64,000 nt of DNA, taken from assembly GCA_964059195.1 (NCBI GenBank), contig CAXKWD010000002.1:167716559-167780558 (forward strand), read 5' to 3'. Below, one piece after another: positions 60,425 through 64,000 of this stretch. The number at the start of each line of letters is the position of its first letter. The first letter of the stretch is position 1. The stretch comes from Ectobius pallidus. Lineage: Eukaryota; Arthropoda; Insecta; Blattodea; Ectobiidae. Position numbers and translations under genes: made by a program. The notes under the pieces are model-generated. The model ran no database searches and had not been told where the DNA came from. It worked only from the letters and a program-made list of their open reading frames with translations.

Positions 60425-62329
60425 AGACAGCGCAAATAATAGTACAATTAAATCTGTATGAACTCACAACTACAACATTAGAAGTAGTGTTGATTTAATT
60501 TATGACTCCCATTGAAATGTTTGTTCCCGGAGCAAGGGTCAATTTTTCATTATTGGTTTTGTTACCCAAGAAGTCCTCTAATACAAATGGAGATTTTCTC
60601 AGACCAGAACGAAAGCTAAAATTAAAAATCCGGCTTCGAGGTTCATTCGGACACCCTTTAGTCCACCTATGTTAAACATTTCAGTTCTCTGCGTTCCCTA
60701 GATTTAGCTGGGCATCACACACAGACAGACAAACGCTTTGGGAAGAAGTTTTAGAATAGGCCTATGGTTATTCCACTATTTGTAAATGAGGGTACTTTTC
60801 ATGAGGTAGGAGTGAAGTTGGGGGTACCCTTCATGAAACTTGTAGGGCCCAGCTTATAAGAAAGTAACACATGGATCTTATCATTATTCTATTTTATCTA
60901 GCACAATAAAAAAGATGAAAATAAAAGTTAATTTAATTTGAGAACAATCGGTTAAAATGTGATTGATGTTTTTAACATTGTATTCTGACATCGTGGACAT
61001 TCGTGTTCTTCCGCTGGCTGGGACGAACTGGGATCTGAGTCTGTGAGAACTGAGGCTGCGCTCGCAAGCGTGGAAGTTTCTTCTGAAATCGAGTTTGCGC
61101 ACCAACTTCCCCCACCCCCCTACTAACCGAATATGAAACTGCCTCACAACATGAAATGTGGCAACGTTTAATAATGGATCTAGTTTTCTTTATTGGACAG
61201 GTGTAAAAATCTGCTTTCTTCATTCCGAATTAACCAATATTGTCTTTACTATTGAATTTAAATGTATTTTGTTGAATGTTTTGCAGCCAAAATGACCCTT
61301 TAATGAAGATTCGGGTACATGTTGCATTAAAAATGCAAGGTCACACACCTGCCATCTCGTAGTTTAATGTAAATTTAAGTAATGTCTAGAATAAACCATT
61401 ACTGGTTTGCAATTACTACCCATTTTGTAAGTCTTTGCCGTTTCCCCAAGAAGAGTTTTTAAAATTCATTGTCTTCATTGTGGGTCAATCTAAAAATGGT
61501 GAATGTAAAAATATCCTAAATTGGTTCGCTGAGAGTTAGTATTCTTTTTAAAATCTGACGAGCATTACTAAGAATATATAGTTATACTAGGAATCTAACA
61601 AAGAAGCATTTGTCAAGCTCCAGAATGAGTAAGGCATTCTACAGATTCAGTCAGAAGGGTCAAGTCTTACTATGACCTTGAAGTGAACCGGTAGTTCATT
61701 ACGTAAACCGCTCCATGAGCATAGTAATACAGTATTAAATATGTTTATTCGTGAAAACAATTCAATTGGATTGTATACTGTAGAATGAATTCTACGCATT
61801 TTTTTATCTTGTCTATGTGTTGTACACAAATCAAAACCCATAAACTGTGTCATCGCCTCATCGCGTCTATTGTTGTATGTCAAAATAAAATTTATTTTTT
61901 CACTAAGATATTGAGGGGAAAACATTTGCCATATACAATATCCCTAATATTTTAGTAATAGACACACTATTCTATAGGGTGCAAGAAGAGTCAAGATCAA
62001 TAATCTAAAATTTGTAATAAATAATTGATTCGTGTTGGCAATGTTTCATGTAGATGTGCAGCCAGCTTGACAAGAGGTGAAAACAATTAAATGAAAAGTA
62101 AAATCGCTAAATCCTTATAACGATATTAAAACAGGGTTATCTCTCCCAGGATGTCTACAGAAACCATAGAAAACTTAAAATCCCTTCCTCTCCAACACAA
62201 AGGGATTTCATGAGAAAGTCAGCAAATTGGCAGCAATGGAGAGCGATGGTATTTTCTCTCATGAGATAAAGTATACGATATAAAAAATAGGAATGACTTA
62301 CATTTTAACCGATTTATAGATTTCTTTCA
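60425..62329. other. AT-rich intergenic DNA, no gene seen
   Basis: Short frames only; an ACAGACAGACAAACG phrase near 60722 resembles the phrase near 46078 and may be part of another dispersed repeat. Confidence 0.5.
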
Positions 62330-62342
62330 ATAAAGCTAATAC

Positions 62343-62643
62343 TAACTAACTAACTCCGTGGCGCTAACATCCCAGAAGGGACAAGGCTGCATCATCTACC
62401 ATAGGCAGACGGCAGGATTGGGGGCATGTGGTCAGCATACCGACACCCATGGCCGTTAACGGTGGTTTCCATGACCGGAGCCGCTACTTCTCTATCAAGT
62501 AGCTCCTCAATTTGAATCACGAGGCTGAGTGCACCCCTACCAGACCTCCCTAACTAAAAAAAATTCGAGTAGGTACCGGGGATCGAACCCGGGCCAAGGG
62601 ACCTGTAGCCAGTGACGCTAGCCACAAGACCACACCGGCGGTC
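62343..62643 (-). repeat. tRNA-derived SINE, family 2, second copy with 13-bp target duplication
   Basis: Same family as 51534-51855: A-box region GTGGTCTTGTGGCTAGCGTC and B box GGGTTCGATCCCCGG on the minus strand, with a 3' tail of AGTT units. ATAAAGCTAATAC flanks it at 62330-62342 and 62644-62656. Confidence 0.95.
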
Positions 62644-62808
62644 ATAAAGCTAATACATGAACGTATAATTTTAGAAACAGTGTAACAGTTGTGTCAGTAT
62701 TATTATCCATGTTCTGAAAAGTGAAAAACATGGGAAACAGTTTGGTGACTATAAAATCCCCTCCTCCTCAACGATATAAATATTTTGTGTACAGTGGAGG
62801 CGATGATG

Positions 62809-62845
62809 CCCCCCCCCCCCCCAGACACAGCGGTGGGGGGGGGGG
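62809..62845. repeat. C-run and G-run forming a short palindrome
   Basis: Fourteen C (62809-62822), a 12-base spacer and eleven G (62835-62845) can pair as a GC-only hairpin. Confidence 0.9.
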
Positions 62846-63126
62846 CGAAAAGTTGGGGGTCTCAGCATATCTTGAATAAATTATAAACTTTATGCACTTC
62901 AACATTTATTTACGAAAATAACTAGGCCTGCTGGCCTTTTGATGTTCCTGCCCATTATAAAGGAATATGATTAGTTGTATTAATCCAATATCACCGTAAT
63001 CGGAAACCCTAAGTTTTATTGTTAGTAAGCGTGCGTGACCGTAAAATTTGACCTCCAAGTACAACGCAATTAATGGAGGGAAAAATGATGAAAACAGTAT
63101 TAGAGTAAGGTGTTCACTGTCATAAG

Positions 63127-63771
63127 TAGAGACCGGATTTTAAAGGGAACTCCTTTTTTTATATTTCATCACAAAACGTGATAAAATTGAACAGGACATT
63201 ACTGAGTACGTTTCAACTGCAAATGACCTGGTTTTAACGTCCCTTTTTTTCCTTTTTTAGGCTCATCTCCCTTTTTTTTTAGAAACTTTCCTTTTCCAGT
63301 ACCATTCTGCTAATTTATTTTGAAAGATTCGTAAATTACCCAGTATTTGGTAATATGAAAAAATTAAAAATTGTTTTCACTGATTCACCATTGAAAAAAT
63401 AATTCCTCCCAGCAGAATAGAGCGTTACAGGAAAATCACAGGCTTGCCATTGCCTAAGTTTTCCATTATAACAAGGTGGGGAACATGGATTTCGTGTGCT
63501 ATTTTCCTCTGTGAGAATTTCAACAAGATCAAAAAATTTCTTCAGTTATTAGATGTTACAGAATCAGCAGCAATAGAGCAAGCAAAGGCTTTACATAAAA
63601 CAAACATGTATCTCTCTGTTGAATTTTTACACTCTCTTACTTTTATATCCCTTTTTTCCCCCACCTTTTTTTTGCAATAATTTTCTCTTTTTCCCCACCT
63701 TTTTTTGGCAATAATTTTCCCTTTTTTCGTCCTTTTTTGGGTGAAATTTTCCCTTTAAAATCCGGTCTCTA
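63127..63771. mobile_element. hAT-type MITE, 645 bp
   Basis: Perfect inverted ends of at least 20 bp (TAGAGACCGGATTTTAAAGG), flanked exactly by the 8-bp repeat GTCATAAG (63119-63126 and 63772-63779). The right half contains short internal repeats of CCCCACCTTTTTTTGCAATA. No transposase. Confidence 0.95.
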
Positions 63772-63779
63772 GTCATAAG

Positions 63780-64000
63780 GTGCCAAAATTGTAAAATAGT
63801 GGCATTCGTATATATGTATGCATATCCTATATATACACGTATATATTGTAACAAGGGCTCGTCGGGGTTCAAAATCAGAACACCAAGTTTATAATTGAAG
63901 AATGGAGGATTCTTTATTTCCAGCAACACAATGGTCAGTACATTCAGAAACTCCTGAATGTTCTCCAAATCACTCTTCTGTCCGGTGCTCACTGCCACGT
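63780..64000. other. Window end, nothing assigned
   Basis: TATATGTATG-type AT repeats near 63810-63850, then TTGTAACAAGGGCTCGTCGG, which could be a repeat boundary cut by the window edge. Confidence 0.4.

Overview
This window looks like non-coding DNA from a large, repeat-rich animal genome, most likely an insect or other arthropod. The basis is AT-rich DNA without prokaryote-style gene packing, tRNA-derived SINEs with 13-bp target-site duplications (TSDs), several hAT elements with 8-bp TSDs, Tc1/mariner remnants with TA duplications, a decayed non-LTR reverse transcriptase, and Ty3/Gypsy elements. I cannot name the species. I found no convincing intact host gene; the best candidate is one possible terminal exon on the minus strand near 33.0-33.4 kb.

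Layout. 1-7.9 kb: AT-rich DNA with a short ~157-bp tandem repeat (1.8-2.2 kb), an imperfect duplication (4.3-4.7 kb) and a hAT element (5019-6341) that itself contains a Tc1/mariner-type element (5569-6269). 7.9-33.3 kb: the main feature, three almost identical 8228/8229-bp units in direct tandem, ending in a fourth partial copy. Written A-B-A-B-A-B-A, A is a 673-bp segment and B (~7555 bp) carries a decayed Ty3/Gypsy element with gag, protease, reverse transcriptase, RNase H and integrase remnants and a long LTR-like 3' region. All three copies share the same stops, frameshifts, deletions and the same 778-bp transposon inserted in gag. The element was therefore already dead when the array was made, and amplification was a DNA-level event, not retrotransposition. 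Alternatively the copy number is an assembly effect.

33.3-64 kb: unique-looking AT-rich DNA with many small transposons. These are hAT-type elements at 33614-33889, 35847-36594, 42178-42891, 58677-60416 and 63127-63771; a fold-back element built from two opposed mariner 3' ends (40087-40755); a second mariner remnant (50045-50636) next to a ~45-bp minisatellite; an endonuclease-type non-LTR RT fragment (42957-43960); two families of tRNA-derived SINE; a 119-bp perfect tandem duplication; and several microsatellites.

No gene set acts together as a pathway here. The biology is transposon history: nesting order, element death, then tandem amplification. The strongest open question is the nature of segment A, which lies between the LTR-like region and the primer-binding-like site of every unit and also carries the end of a minus-strand reading frame that continues into the unique right flank.
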